A stretch of 64,000 bases of DNA. Source: Naganishia liquefaciens. Taxonomy: Eukaryota > Basidiomycota > Tremellomycetes > Filobasidiales > Filobasidiaceae. Made by a program: the position numbers and the translations under genes. Shown piece after piece: positions 35,827-46,131 of this stretch; position 1 is the first letter of the stretch; every line of letters begins with the position of its first letter. Location: contig BLZA01000021.1 in NCBI GenBank assembly GCA_013423385.1, positions 682,001 through 746,000 of the forward strand. The letters run 5' to 3'. A model generated the notes under the pieces. It worked only from the letters and a program-made list of their open reading frames with translations. It did no database searches and was not told the DNA's origin.

Positions 35827-38800
35827 TTAATCGTGTCTTCCCTCATGCTCTCTCGCATGCGCCAACACCTCTCGTATCAGTGCTCGCCATTCCTGCGCGC
35901 CTTGACCATCTCGCTGTCCATTCACTGCCTTTTCCAAAAGCTGCCAACATTCCTCTGGTGTGTGCTTATCTACCCAGAGAGCGTATTCGGTCTCGCTCCA
36001 TTCATGGATTTGATGTGGCAATTGAAGAGGCGAGAGAACGATGATGTGGTGCAAGAGAATGAGTGCGGGTAGCCCCGCTGTTTCTTCTGGGTGCGATAGC
36101 GAAGCGTTATCCAAGAAAAGACACGTTCTATTGACGAATGATCAATGACTCTCAGCCACCAGACATTCGCACAACGTACCTGAATGCCCGCAACGCGCGA
36201 TACGCGTCTCCTGCCATCTCTAATCGCATGATATTGCGCTGACCTTGAACGCTCCCTGTTGTAAGGAATATTCCCAGAGCGAACTCGAGTTCGGTCATAT
36301 CTCCTGTAAGTTTGAGCTTGCCGCTTTCTCCCAATGGCCTTGTGATAGATGCATGAAGGAGGAAGATATTAATGACATAGCTAACAATCCGAAGAATCCT
36401 TAATTTACAAGGATCAGTACAGAGTGCCGAGCCAGACAGTTTCGACTACACATACCATTCTTTCATAAATTCCCCCAAAGACATTCTGTTAAGAAGCTCG
36501 ACCCTGATAAAGCCGAGTTTGTCGGCGAGATCCTTCATGTACGGACTGCCCCCGCTGCCCCCTGTCATGCTCATCGGATCCACGGGTTTGCTAAAGTCGA
36601 CGCGATGCATACGAGCGATGATGCTGCCGAGTTCTCTCTTGAAAGCATTATTTAAGTCATCCGTAACGCGCGTATACGCCTTCACTACAGGCTGCAGTGA
36701 GCAATAAGGAAATCAGCCATAGTAAGGGTAATTCAATCAAGAAACTCACGTCAATCGACGGCTTGAGGATCTCTTGCATTTTTGGAGGGAACCCCGGCAA
36801 CGAGTATTCGAGATTTGATACCATCTGATAGAGGTAGCTGATCACGCTCGCATTGAGCAATTGACCGCCACTGGCCAAAGGACCTATCAGGGAGACCGCC
36901 GAGAAACCTTCGGTAAGCTACAAACAATGATCGTGAGCCAATGCCAGCCATCAACGTATCTGGAATACTCACGAGACTTTCTGATCGATTCCCGATGTAG
37001 TCAAGTGTCTTGCTTACGACGCGCGAAACGCTCCAAGATAAAAGAGGATCGATTCGGGCTGCATCCAGCTCGTTGACCATGATTCGCCCGACCGTCACAC
37101 CTTCAGTGGCACCGGGCGGCTGTCTTGCGCCACCAGCGAAAGAAGCATTGACAGCCTCGTTGATGCGATTCGTTGCGCGAGTGATATACAGCTTTTCGAA
37201 AGTGCCAATGGAGCGTAATATCAGAATAGTCTCGGGACTAAGCGAAGAAGATTGAATGAGAGTCTCTTCCCCATAACCGCAGATGGAATTCACCTCTGGT
37301 AATCCTGAGAGTAGACGGTATCTGTGTGAATGGCGATTTTGGCAAAAAAATCGTGGAAAAGCCGCAGCAATCTCGGGTAATTTGCTGAAAATGTTTGCGA
37401 AATAAAGTTGTTGGCTATTCAAGGGTAGGTTAAATCCTTGATGACGAAAGCACGCTTGATGAAGCCCACCTTTGGTCACCGATCGCGCCTGAGCATCGAA
37501 ACAGGTCGCCAGGGTCGTCCAGAACGTGAAAGACGGCTTCTCTTCAAGCAGCTGAAGAGGCCTTGAGTGGAGGAACGACAACAAGCACAATGAGCAGAAC
37601 TCACCGTCATGGCTTCCGTCAAGAAATCCACCTGCGTCACAGAATCCTTCTTGCGCCGAAGAACCTTTTCCAATGTATACACCTTGATGCAACACTGCGA
37701 AATGTCCTCGATGAGAGTGTCCATCCGCTTCCACAATACCTGAGTCCAAGTTCCGATCGTCTGGTTTGTCGGAGCAGCTTCCACTGCATTCTTCCCTCGG
37801 GTAGTGCGATATAAAAGGGAACTCGCAGCAGACGCTGCCGTATGTGGCTGGTGCTCTGTCACGAAGTCAGCCTCGAAAGTGCGACCTACTATGCGAGATG
37901 TAGATCTATACTCACCTTTGGCAGCGACTTCTCTTCCGATACTGGTCATATCGAATGCCTTTCCTATTCTCGATTCAACTGCATCGTTCAGATCTGCCAG
38001 CAGGTTCTGAACCAGCTCAGGAAGCAGCCTCATGTTATACGCTGTTTGCAGTGAGGTCGACAATAATGGTTGGTTCTTGGGCGGCAGGGTGGCAATGAGC
38101 TCAGGTCCTGGTTGTCGAGTCCACGACATACCAAATTTGCGAGACCCTGCACGACCATGTTTTCCATCTCTGCAATGACTGTTTCTCTCGACCTTGCTAT
38201 CACAGGTGCCTGCTGAGCTACAATGTCAAGCGAATTCAGAGGAATGTCGGTTGGCAGTGTCTCTGGCTCTGTTTTTGAGACGCTGTTCCCTGCAGCGGTA
38301 CCAAGTAGCGAGTCTGCAACGATAGGGTCAGAACGGAAGTCGCCATTAATGGATACCCAACACTGACCCAATTCCGCAATGGTCAATGCCGCTTTCAACA
38401 TCTCCCGCTCTCTTTCGCCTTGTCCCTCGCCATCTGCCTTGGGGCTTCCAGGCTCGTCATTCGGGCGGCGTCCGAGAGCCATCCTACTACTTGAATTCGG
38501 TGACCCGGTTTGTGACTGACCGTTGGACGTGGTCGTAGTTGGGGCTGCCGGTTTTGTCACGAAACCCATTTGCGTTTCCAGTCGACGCGCAAGGACAAGG
38601 AACCTGCCTGCCCTCCGCAGCAGCTCTGATGCCATTCTAGATTTCTCGAGACGCGATACCTCGGCTCGAAGCGTCACACATGGGGTATGGATTTTGGATT
38701 GCAATTTATTGAGCGATGCGTCGAGCTGTGTCAGAGACGAGCGGACTGTAGACAGGTTCGAAGACAATGCAGTCGACTGAGACATATGGTCGAGCAAAAT

Positions 38801-39260
38801 CTCATGGTTGTCAGTGATCTGCGTAAAATAGAACTGAATCAGCGGGATGGCATATCGCATGCTCTTGCCCACACTTACGATTTGTTGCAGTTGCTGCGTC
38901 ACATCGTCCTTTTCGCGACGACTTTCCTATGAGCCCTATGACATGATCTTGATTGGATGTCCACTTACAACCCCGTGGTTCAGCTTTGTCAAGGCCAACC
39001 CAATGTCGCCTTTTACATTCAGACTTCCATTCGCAATCTCCCCATTACCGCTGTCTCCGGCGCTGCCTGTTTCATTCTCTTCAGGTAGTGCCGGTATCTG
39101 AGCTTCGGGATCATAGATTTCTCCGGCAAGGATCGCATTGGCGTATGCGTTGACGTTGAATTTAGGAGATATGAAGGGAGCGTGGTCTGCAGCAGATGAT
39201 GAGAGACATATGTACAATCACGGCTGAGGGGAACGTACCGATAAAGTTGTCGCTCCTCAT
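35827..39260 (-). CDS. COG5: Conserved oligomeric Golgi complex subunit 5
   Basis: Subunit of the eight-member COG tether, lobe B, which captures intra-Golgi retrograde vesicles. Exon 1 starts at the ATG at 39258-39260 (MRSDNFI) and is spliced to HAPFISPKFNVNAYANAILA, the conserved Cog5 N-terminal block. The 38030-38902 region holds the helical segment (LTQLDASLNKLQSKIHTPC, MASELLRRAGRFLVLARRLE) characteristic of this family. It is interrupted by a Ser/Thr/Asn-rich insertion. Later exons carry ISQCCIKVYTLEKVLRRKKD, a GGARQPPG-containing block and the C-terminal LGESGKLKLTGDMTELEFAL. The last exon is acidic (EWSETEYALWVDKHTPEECW) and ends EHEGRHD with TAA at 35827-35829. There are about eight introns. 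Length is consistent with fungal Cog5 (about 850-950 residues). Confidence 0.9.
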
Positions 39261-40185
39261 ACTTGCGCATTCGCAGCGCAAGTCCGTCTGCGGACTTGTT
39301 GTTTCTACGGTCTGGACGATGTTCGCGCTCGGTCCCTGAGGGCACTTCTCCAGGTTCAGGACCAGGAACTGTGAATATAGAGACTCGCCATACTGCATTT
39401 GCACCGTAACGATCGACAGTGCGTGGCAGGCAAAAGTGAAACAACGCGCGGATGGTAATGGTAAATGATCAACTTGGAGAGCTTATAGGGTATATCTCAT
39501 TCCACATTTAGGTCGCCATGGAACTGCAATAGGGTCTATCAATCGCCATTATTTATCTTCCCGCTGCCCTTCTGGTGACTTTTCCATGGTCTCTGCCATG
39601 GTCTCTGCCATGCATGGTCTCTTCATGATCCCTCCCAGCTGTCAGAGTAGCTGTTTGCGAATATCGGAAATCTGGGGGTTCAACGCAGATGTCACCTCTG
39701 GGTAACCGTGACGCGGATGCGTCATGTCAGTTAGCTTTCTTACAGCAATTGTTCACCTCGGACGACCAGCGCTACTGCTCAAGAGAACGCCAGCATCCGG
39801 TAAATGAGCCCATACTACACGAGAGGAAGTTTCGTCGCTTCCGCCGAACGGCTACGGCACCCGGATCGTGGATGCAGAATGTAGTCCTCCAAGGGATACA
39901 ATTGCACCCGGATTCTACCAATTCACGCACGGACTCAGCAATTGTGGCTACAAAACTCCTTTCCTGGTTTTCCTTCGCGGCAATCTCTGACCTCGCTGGC
40001 GCGATAGCATTTCCAAGTCTTGGTCTACGCAATTGACGTTATAAGGCGTAATCACACATGCGACAACTGATCTTCGGGAACAAAAGTCAAGTCTGGTCCA
40101 GTTCAAAGGCAGATTGTGCGATTTTCCTTTGCGTCGACTGCACGGCCACTCATTTAATTCTATCTGTTCTCGCCGTCCTGACCGT
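39261..40185. other. Intergenic, 0.9 kb
   Basis: Holds the COG5 promoter and the COX6 3' flank. A 12-bp unit CCATGGTCTCTG is directly repeated at 39584-39607. A plus frame of 115 codons at 39689-40036 lacks any motif and is not called. Confidence 0.4.
39584..39607. repeat. 12-bp tandem repeat upstream of COG5
   Basis: Two perfect copies of CCATGGTCTCTG followed by a partial third (CCATGCATGGTCT). They lie about 330 bp upstream of the COG5 start. Function is unknown. Confidence 0.6.
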
Positions 40186-40969
40186 TTAAATGTTGTAAAG
40201 CTCCTCCTTGGTGTTGACACCTGTAGACGACAACGCACTTTAGTCACGCCGACCTTTTTGAGCGAAATGAAGGCCAGGTATTGCAGCAGCGCACCCAACA
40301 CCAAAGCAAACATCCGCAGCATCACTTACCGAGCTCCTGAATCACCGGCTTCAACTCGTCCAAGTATGCCTGGTACTGCAACTTGTTCTCCACCTTCTCC
40401 TTGACACCCTCCAGAATCCTAACGGCGGTCGCGTAGTCGTTGACCTTTCGCGATGCTCGCAAAGCGGCCTCTACAACCTCGGTAGCGGGGACCAGATCGT
40501 ATGCGAAACAGTTGTTGAGTCCTCGCTGAAGCTCAAAGACATCCTCAACCTGGTTGAAGAAAGTCTGGTATCGAGAGTTGAAGGCCTCGTACGATTCGTT
40601 CTCGTAATCGTGCGATCCAGAGCTGTGTCGGACGGCTGAAAGTAGTCGGAGAAGTCAAGGTCAGCGTTGGTGATCGACAACATAGATTTCTGACAGTCTT
40701 TTTCAATCCGTAATCGCCCGAGCTCGGCAATCCTGCGATTGTCTTTCGTCCTCTCCATCTTGGGGTCTCCAGCGACTTTGGGAACTGCGCTGTCCATATC
40801 GAAACATCCAGGCTAGTCTCCCTTCTTCCGACTTTGTCTTCTTGCCAAACCCCATACCCATTCCCCAGGAAGTGTTACACTCACCAGTGATGGCGGGTCC
40901 TCGGCTAGCGATAGCCATTCGAGCGGCACCGACGGCAGGTCGGGCGACAATCCTTCGGAGACCGAACAT
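40186..40969 (-). CDS. COX6: Cytochrome c oxidase subunit 6 (mammalian 5A)
   Basis: Nuclear-encoded subunit of respiratory complex IV in the mitochondrial inner membrane. The ATG at 40967-40969 opens a presequence (MFGLRRIVARPAVGAARMA). After an intron the mature part has HDYENESYEAFNSRYQTFFN and then the diagnostic block VEDVFELQRGLNNCFAYDLV. Next is PATEVVEAALRASRKVNDYA, and then KEKVENKLQYQAYLDELKPV. A last small exon adds VNTKEELYNI after a GTAAGT intron, with TAA at 40186-40188. The length, about 150 residues, is typical. It is divergent from SDS22 over 532 bp containing three CCAAT pentamers. That fits the known HAP-complex control of COX6 in yeast, although no binding was tested here. 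Confidence 0.95.
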
Positions 40970-41501
40970 TTTTACGAGAAGAGTGGTGATTTGAGGTTGA
41001 GGAAGCACCTGAAATCGCTGACGTGGTTCAGCCGGGAAAATTTCGTCAGAACGCTGGTCTGCTGGCAATGACTCACAGAGTAAATACAGAGCCAGAGTTC
41101 AGCTGCGTGATTGGTAGGAGTCGAAGGTACGAGTTGTCTGAACTGGGATCCAGTATCCATGTTACCGCAACCTCTCGGGAGTGAACGGCGCCTAGCCAAC
41201 AAACGCAAACCCGGTCTGCCCATTGGTCTGACGGAAGATTGACGTGTAATTAAGACTAAAACAGTCAGACTCGGGAGTGATGAGTAAGCAAAATGATCAC
41301 CGTTGATGCGGGAGTGTACAGTATGCTGGCATGATGGATACCTATTGAGGTCATGATTATCCTAGAAGCCAGCGCGTCCTCTTCACCCCTGCTCTGGTTT
41401 GCTTCTTTCCTGCACAGTCGTCCCCATACGACAACATAGATACGCAATCGCCGCAATCCAATTTCCAACTCTAGAGCGACAAATATACTGCCAACAACAG
41501 A
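40970..41501. promoter_or_regulatory. Divergent promoter region (COX6 / SDS22) with CCAAT boxes
   Basis: A 532-bp region lies between opposite start codons. CCAAT pentamers lie at 41110-41114 (minus), 41222-41226 (minus) and 41458-41462 (plus). About one would be expected by chance in this length on both strands, so the excess is modest. COX6 is a textbook CCAAT/HAP target in yeast. Confidence 0.45.
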
Positions 41502-43004
41502 ATGGCGGTCTCTGAAAATCAGACCGAGGCTGCGAGCTTTCGGAACCATGGAGAAGGGGTCGCGACAATCGAGAAACCTCGAGCACGTCTTGGAGAAACG
41601 GAACTGGTCCAGTTGCACAATTCTGATAGCGAAAACGAGGGACAAGCGGTGGAAGTCAGCGGAGATGGAGGAGATGCGTTTAATGATCCGGATTTTTTGA
41701 AGGATTATCCGGATGACACAACGGTAAGTGTAATTTCAGTCAGTATATCATACGCCTCACTGAAGCCGCTACTTGCGTAGGATTTGCACCTCCAACACCT
41801 CCGGCTCAGCACCGAGAACTTGCTAGATCTACATTTTCCGCGATTCGGAAAGCACCTGCAAAGATTATGTCTCCGGCAGAACAACCTCACTTCACCTTTG
41901 CCACACGAGGCTTTTGGGGAATTAGAAGCACTCGAGGAGCTGGACATGTATGATAATAAGCTCGGGCACAGAGTACAGGACAAGGAATTATCTGGCTGTC
42001 TGAATCTTACGTATGTTCTTTTATCTGGTGATGATCGCCAGAATTGCATTGACGGCCATCTGAAGCTCCCTAGACCTCTCATTCAACAACATCCGCCATC
42101 CGCCAACACTAACATCACAGAAGCATATTCGCACCCTGTACCTCGTTCAAAATAAGATTTCGAAGATCGAGCCCGGAGAGCTCGATTGGGCGGCAGACAC
42201 GATGACGAGCTTGGAATTGGGAGGGAACCGTATCAGAGTAAGCGCCGCAAATGCGACCCTATCCATCTTGTTTTACATCTGTGTTTCTGGTAGGTTATCG
42301 AAAACCTTGAGAGACTGACTCTCCTGGAGGAACTGTGGTTGGGCAAAAACAAGATACGGGGATTAGAGGTAAGACCAATTTTGTCTGATGTCTCGTATGT
42401 TGATCAGATTTCCCGACCTCTCAAAAGAATCTGTCAACATTCAAACATCTCAAGATTCTCTCGCTGCAAAGTAACAGAATCACAAAGATGGAGAATCTAG
42501 AGGAATTGGAAAGCCTGGAAGAGCTATATTTAAGTCACAATGGTCTGAGCAAGATTGAGGGATTGGAGAAGAATGTACGCGAAGGGTTACCCGCGACGAA
42601 AATGGAAATACTTACATCCATTTGCAGCTCAAACTGAAGACGCTGGATGTCGGGAACAATCAAATCAGCAAGATTGAGAATATCTCTCACTTGAAAAACC
42701 TGGAAGAGTTCTGGGTGAGTTCACATCGCTTTCACTTTTCCCGGCTCCTGATGATCCCCATGATTAGGCAAGCGGTAATCGCATCCCAGACCTGAAGGAT
42801 CTCGACTCTCAGCTCGCGGTCTTGCCAAATCTCGAGACCGTTTATCTGGAATACAACCCATGCCAGACGGAAGATAGGGCTGGGTATAGACGCAAGGTCA
42901 TTTTGGCGTTACCGCAAGTGAAGCAAGTGGATGCGACGTAAGCATACATCATTGATTTTGACGATTCCAGCTAACCAGCTTCGATCAGCTATGTACGGTT
43001 TTAG
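41502..43004 (+). CDS. SDS22: Protein phosphatase 1 regulator Sds22
   Basis: Leucine-rich-repeat protein that binds and matures PP1 (Glc7) in nucleus and cytosol. The start at 41502 gives MAVSENQTEAASFRNHGEG, followed by an acidic N-terminal region (DFLKDYPDDTT). Then come about ten 22-residue LRRs of the SDS22 type, for example LEALEELDMYDNKL, MTSLELGGNRIRVIENLERL, FKHLKILSLQSNRITKMENL, LESLEELYLSHNGLSKIEGL and LKTLDVGNNQISKIENISHL. The C-terminal cap (LPNLETVYLEYNPCQTE, YRRKVILALPQVKQVDAT) is the standard LRR-cap motif, spliced to YVRF and TAG at 43002-43004. About eight short introns fall mostly between repeats. The repeat count and cap make the assignment firm. It is convergent with HAPX, whose stop codon is only 127 bp away. 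Confidence 0.95.
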
Positions 43005-43131
43005 GATATTTAAACAAGTATCGATCTTGTACGCAGATGCCTGAAAACATTGCATAGATTTTTATTATGTAAAAATCAAGTGACCTAGAACTACCAACCT
43101 TCACGAAACTCAGAACCTCATCTCGAACGCT

Positions 43132-45496
43132 TCAAGCTACATCCCGGATGTCTGACAATCGCCTTTTCTTGTTGGGTCGCGAAGGATGCGCGTCCAACAT
43201 TGCCAACGCGTTCTGCACGGCATCAGGGTGGATCTCAAAGCGGCGGCGTTTCGCTTTGGCTTCCAATTCCTGAGAGATGAGATAGTCAAGAAACAATCTG
43301 TTGCCACGCGGAAAAAAACATACCTCGAGCGGAACCATGGCTATCGAAGAGGTGTCATCGACAGTCTTTACCTGATCGGCCGTGGAAGGCGCCGGGGATG
43401 CTGTCCGAGACGGGGAAAATGTGTATCGCGTACCGCGAGCAACGACTTCGGCCAACATTGACAACGGGCACGACTTGGCATTGGGATGGGCCTGAAGAGT
43501 GCCTCGAATTCAGCGGTGCATCTCTCAATCACCCAAGTTGCGTACCTTGAGAGTTCTCCAAGCTTGGTCAGCGCCAAGTGGCTCCTTGCCAATCCATTTC
43601 TCCGTCTCCAACCACGAGCCTTCTTGTCCGCCTGCCAGACCTCGCACCTTGCCCACTGATCCCAATGGAGGTCGATGTCGAGTATCTTGAGCTTCTGTCG
43701 ATATGATCGGAATGGCGATGCTGGTTTTGCAATCTTCCTCAAATGTTGCCCCGCATAGCTGTTTGTCACCGCAGCAAGGGATATCAACAAATTCCATACC
43801 ATCGGAAGCCTGCGGACCAAGGTCAGGAGGCGGGACTGATCCGGAATCTGAAGCGCTTCCTCTGGCATTCGAAGTGGTGGTAACCACATAGGCGTTCATC
43901 CGTGGTTGAGATAGCGGCAGAGGTTTGTCTGCGCAGTTTTCGCAGCGATGATTGGGATCCCCGGGATTGCAGACTGCAGTTGATAGCGTCTCGCAGAATT
44001 CACGGCCTGAACGGAATGGGCATAAGTGACAGGACAGACACCATGCTCGTAATCCTACATACCAAAGTCATCGTCTTTGCAGGCGGGGCAATTCTTCGGG
44101 TCTCCGGAACACTCGGCTGGCGGAATGTATAGCCCGTTCTCCTTGTCTTGCATCATGGCAATCACACCGGACTCGAAACCCGATGAGGAGGTAAAGATGC
44201 CGGAGTTAGCACCGGCGACATCAGAATCCCCAATTGCCTTGTTATCGAGAGTGAGAGGTTGCACGGCGAATATTGGAAGTCTTGCGGAAGTTTCTGTACC
44301 GGAAGCCCTTGCCCTTCGACGTCTTAGAGGGACGGCAGGTTCGGGCGCAGGAAGGTTCTCGAGAATAGACTGTGAGACGGCCTCCTGATGCTTGGCTGCG
44401 TTGACAATGGAGTCGATTCCGCTCTGAGCTTGGTAAATTTGATTTCCATTTTGAGACTTGTCAAAGTACGCAGGAGAGGTATCTGGTAGGGTCTTGTCGT
44501 TCTCCTCGATGCTCCTGCATACGCAGATGGACTCCATCCCGGAGCAGAAGCCGCAAGGTACAAAATCGTCCGCCGATTTGCCGCTGTTGTTGTTGTTGCC
44601 ACAAGACTGAGTCTGAGTGATTTTCAAATCGACAGATGTTGACGATCCGAGAGGGGTGGAGTGCAGCAGAGGACCGCGAACCGGAATTCGGTGATTCTGG
44701 GATTGTGGAACAGACATTGCTCGATAGTCGACATCGGTTTTCTGTACGCGGTGAGATGACGAGTATGCTCGGCTTGGTAGCGGCGGACGAGTAGAGGCGC
44801 TCTGATACATATTGGATTCCCGATCGTAATCAGGAGGACTGATCGGCATGTCCATTTTCATGCCGTCTGATGAAGTACTGACTCCAGGGGATGACGCCCC
44901 CAAAATGGTCGAAAACGCATCGCTTCCTCGACGACTCGCAGACGAAGATCCCCGACTGACCGTCCGCGTTTGCGAACTCAGCTTACGCGCGACCTCTGTT
45001 GCAGCATTGAGCCGTCTTCGTAATTCCACGACGACCTTTTCCAACTTCTTGCATCGGTCGTCCTTGACCGCCAACTCTTGCGTCTTCATCTCGAGATCCG
45101 CTTTTAGCCGGACATTCTCCTCCTTGGTGGCCCTGGCCGATACTTGCAGCGCCACATTGCGACTGATTTCTCCCTTTTCGTATGCCTCGATTCGCGCTTC
45201 AAGAGAAGCGACATACTCCGTCTTACGCTCTCTGAAGGCTCGTTGTGCATCTCGATTGCCGGCTGAGTTTCGCTGTCATGATTGTCCTCAGCATGGATAA
45301 TTATCCGTAGGATATGTTGACTTACCGCTTCCGGATCATTGCTGCTGATGGTCGAGGTCACGATCTTGGACGACACATCGGTCTTTGTGGGTTGCTTTGT
45401 AGATTTTCGTCCCGGCTTTGCGCGCTGTGGTACCACCCATTCTTTTGTGGGCTTTGCAAAGAGCACTCCGGCAGACGAAGAGTTTTCCTTGCTCAT
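43132..45496 (-). CDS. HAPX: HapX-type bZIP iron regulator
   Basis: CCAAT-complex partner that represses iron-using pathways under iron starvation and senses iron through Cys-rich motifs. From the ATG at 45494-45496 the order is as follows. First, the Hap4-like CBC-binding motif EWVVPQRAKPGRKSTKQ (residues about 20-36). Second, the bZIP basic region RNSAGNRDAQRAFRERKTEY with a leucine zipper/coiled coil (SLEARIEAYEKGE onward to CKKLEKVVVELRRRL). Third, four Cys-rich blocks: CGFCSGMESICVC, CSGDPKNCPAC, REFCETLSTAVC with HRCENC, and CCGDKQLCGATFEEDC. The end is basic (ELEAKAKRRRFEIH, SRPNKKRRLSD), with TGA at 43132-43134. Introns are GT-AG. An in-frame ATG at 45808 would add about 100 unconserved residues. 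I prefer the inner start because the Hap4-like motif is normally N-terminal and because an iron-GATA site overlaps the outer ATG. Confidence 0.93.
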
Positions 45497-46131
45497 TATG
45501 CCAGGATATCTGTGTTTTGTATCGTCACCATGAAATACCGGTAGTCTTCGACGCCAATTCCCGGGACCGGAAAACTGCGCGAGCGAGATGTCGTGTTTTT
45601 TCACTGAATTTGTCTCCCGGATCGGCAAGATAGATGGCCTGATATGGCCCGTCGAGATGTCAGCGAGGCTGTGGAGAGGTTTGGACGAGTTGAAGAGCCC
45701 TGCGTCTACGTGAATATCCCTTCCAGCCACAAACGAAAGATCGATGTCGCCAGGATTGAGCGGCCCCCGAAAGTCCGCTCGGCCTACCCGTCGGACGATT
45801 CTTATCATATCTGATAAGCGGGTTCTCTCGGTCGAAAAGCGTGTGTTTTCCCACGGTGGCCTGCTTGCCTAAGGCATGGAACGCCGTTCAGCATCACCCT
45901 CCTGCTCGTTTCCCGAGGTTGACATTCGGTCATGTCGCTACAAGCACGCGCAGAGAAGACCGTTTGTCAAGAAAGCTTCACCGGGAGCTCTTATCTAGAC
46001 TTCTAGGGATGCATCGACTGTTTATAGACGATTACATTATGCATAGCCTCAGGCAACAACTTTTCGGCCACAGCTTGGTAATGGTTAAACGGCGCCAGAC
46101 CTGGAGAATATGTCAAAACGATGCCATCTGG
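45497..46131. promoter_or_regulatory. HAPX upstream region
   Basis: A 635-bp region between the HAPX start and the PPR gene's stop codon, both on the minus strand. It carries the GATA-factor site described separately and, in its distal half, the 3' flank of the PPR gene. Confidence 0.5.
45801..45817. promoter_or_regulatory. Iron-responsive GATA-factor site (ATCWGATAA) upstream of HAPX
   Basis: The sequence CTTATCATATCTGATAAG is an inverted repeat of GATAAG half-sites. Bases 45809-45817 read ATCTGATAA, a perfect match to the ATCWGATAA site of fungal iron GATA repressors (SreA, Urbs1, Sre1, Cir1). It lies about 310 bp before the chosen HAPX start. SreA-type repression of hapX is established in Aspergillus; here it is inference from the motif. 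Confidence 0.6.

Noticed and set aside
45497-45808. N-terminal extension of HapX from the ATG at 45808
   Set aside because: The added 100 residues show no family similarity, the Hap4-like motif is normally close to the N terminus, and the ATG overlaps an iron-GATA site.
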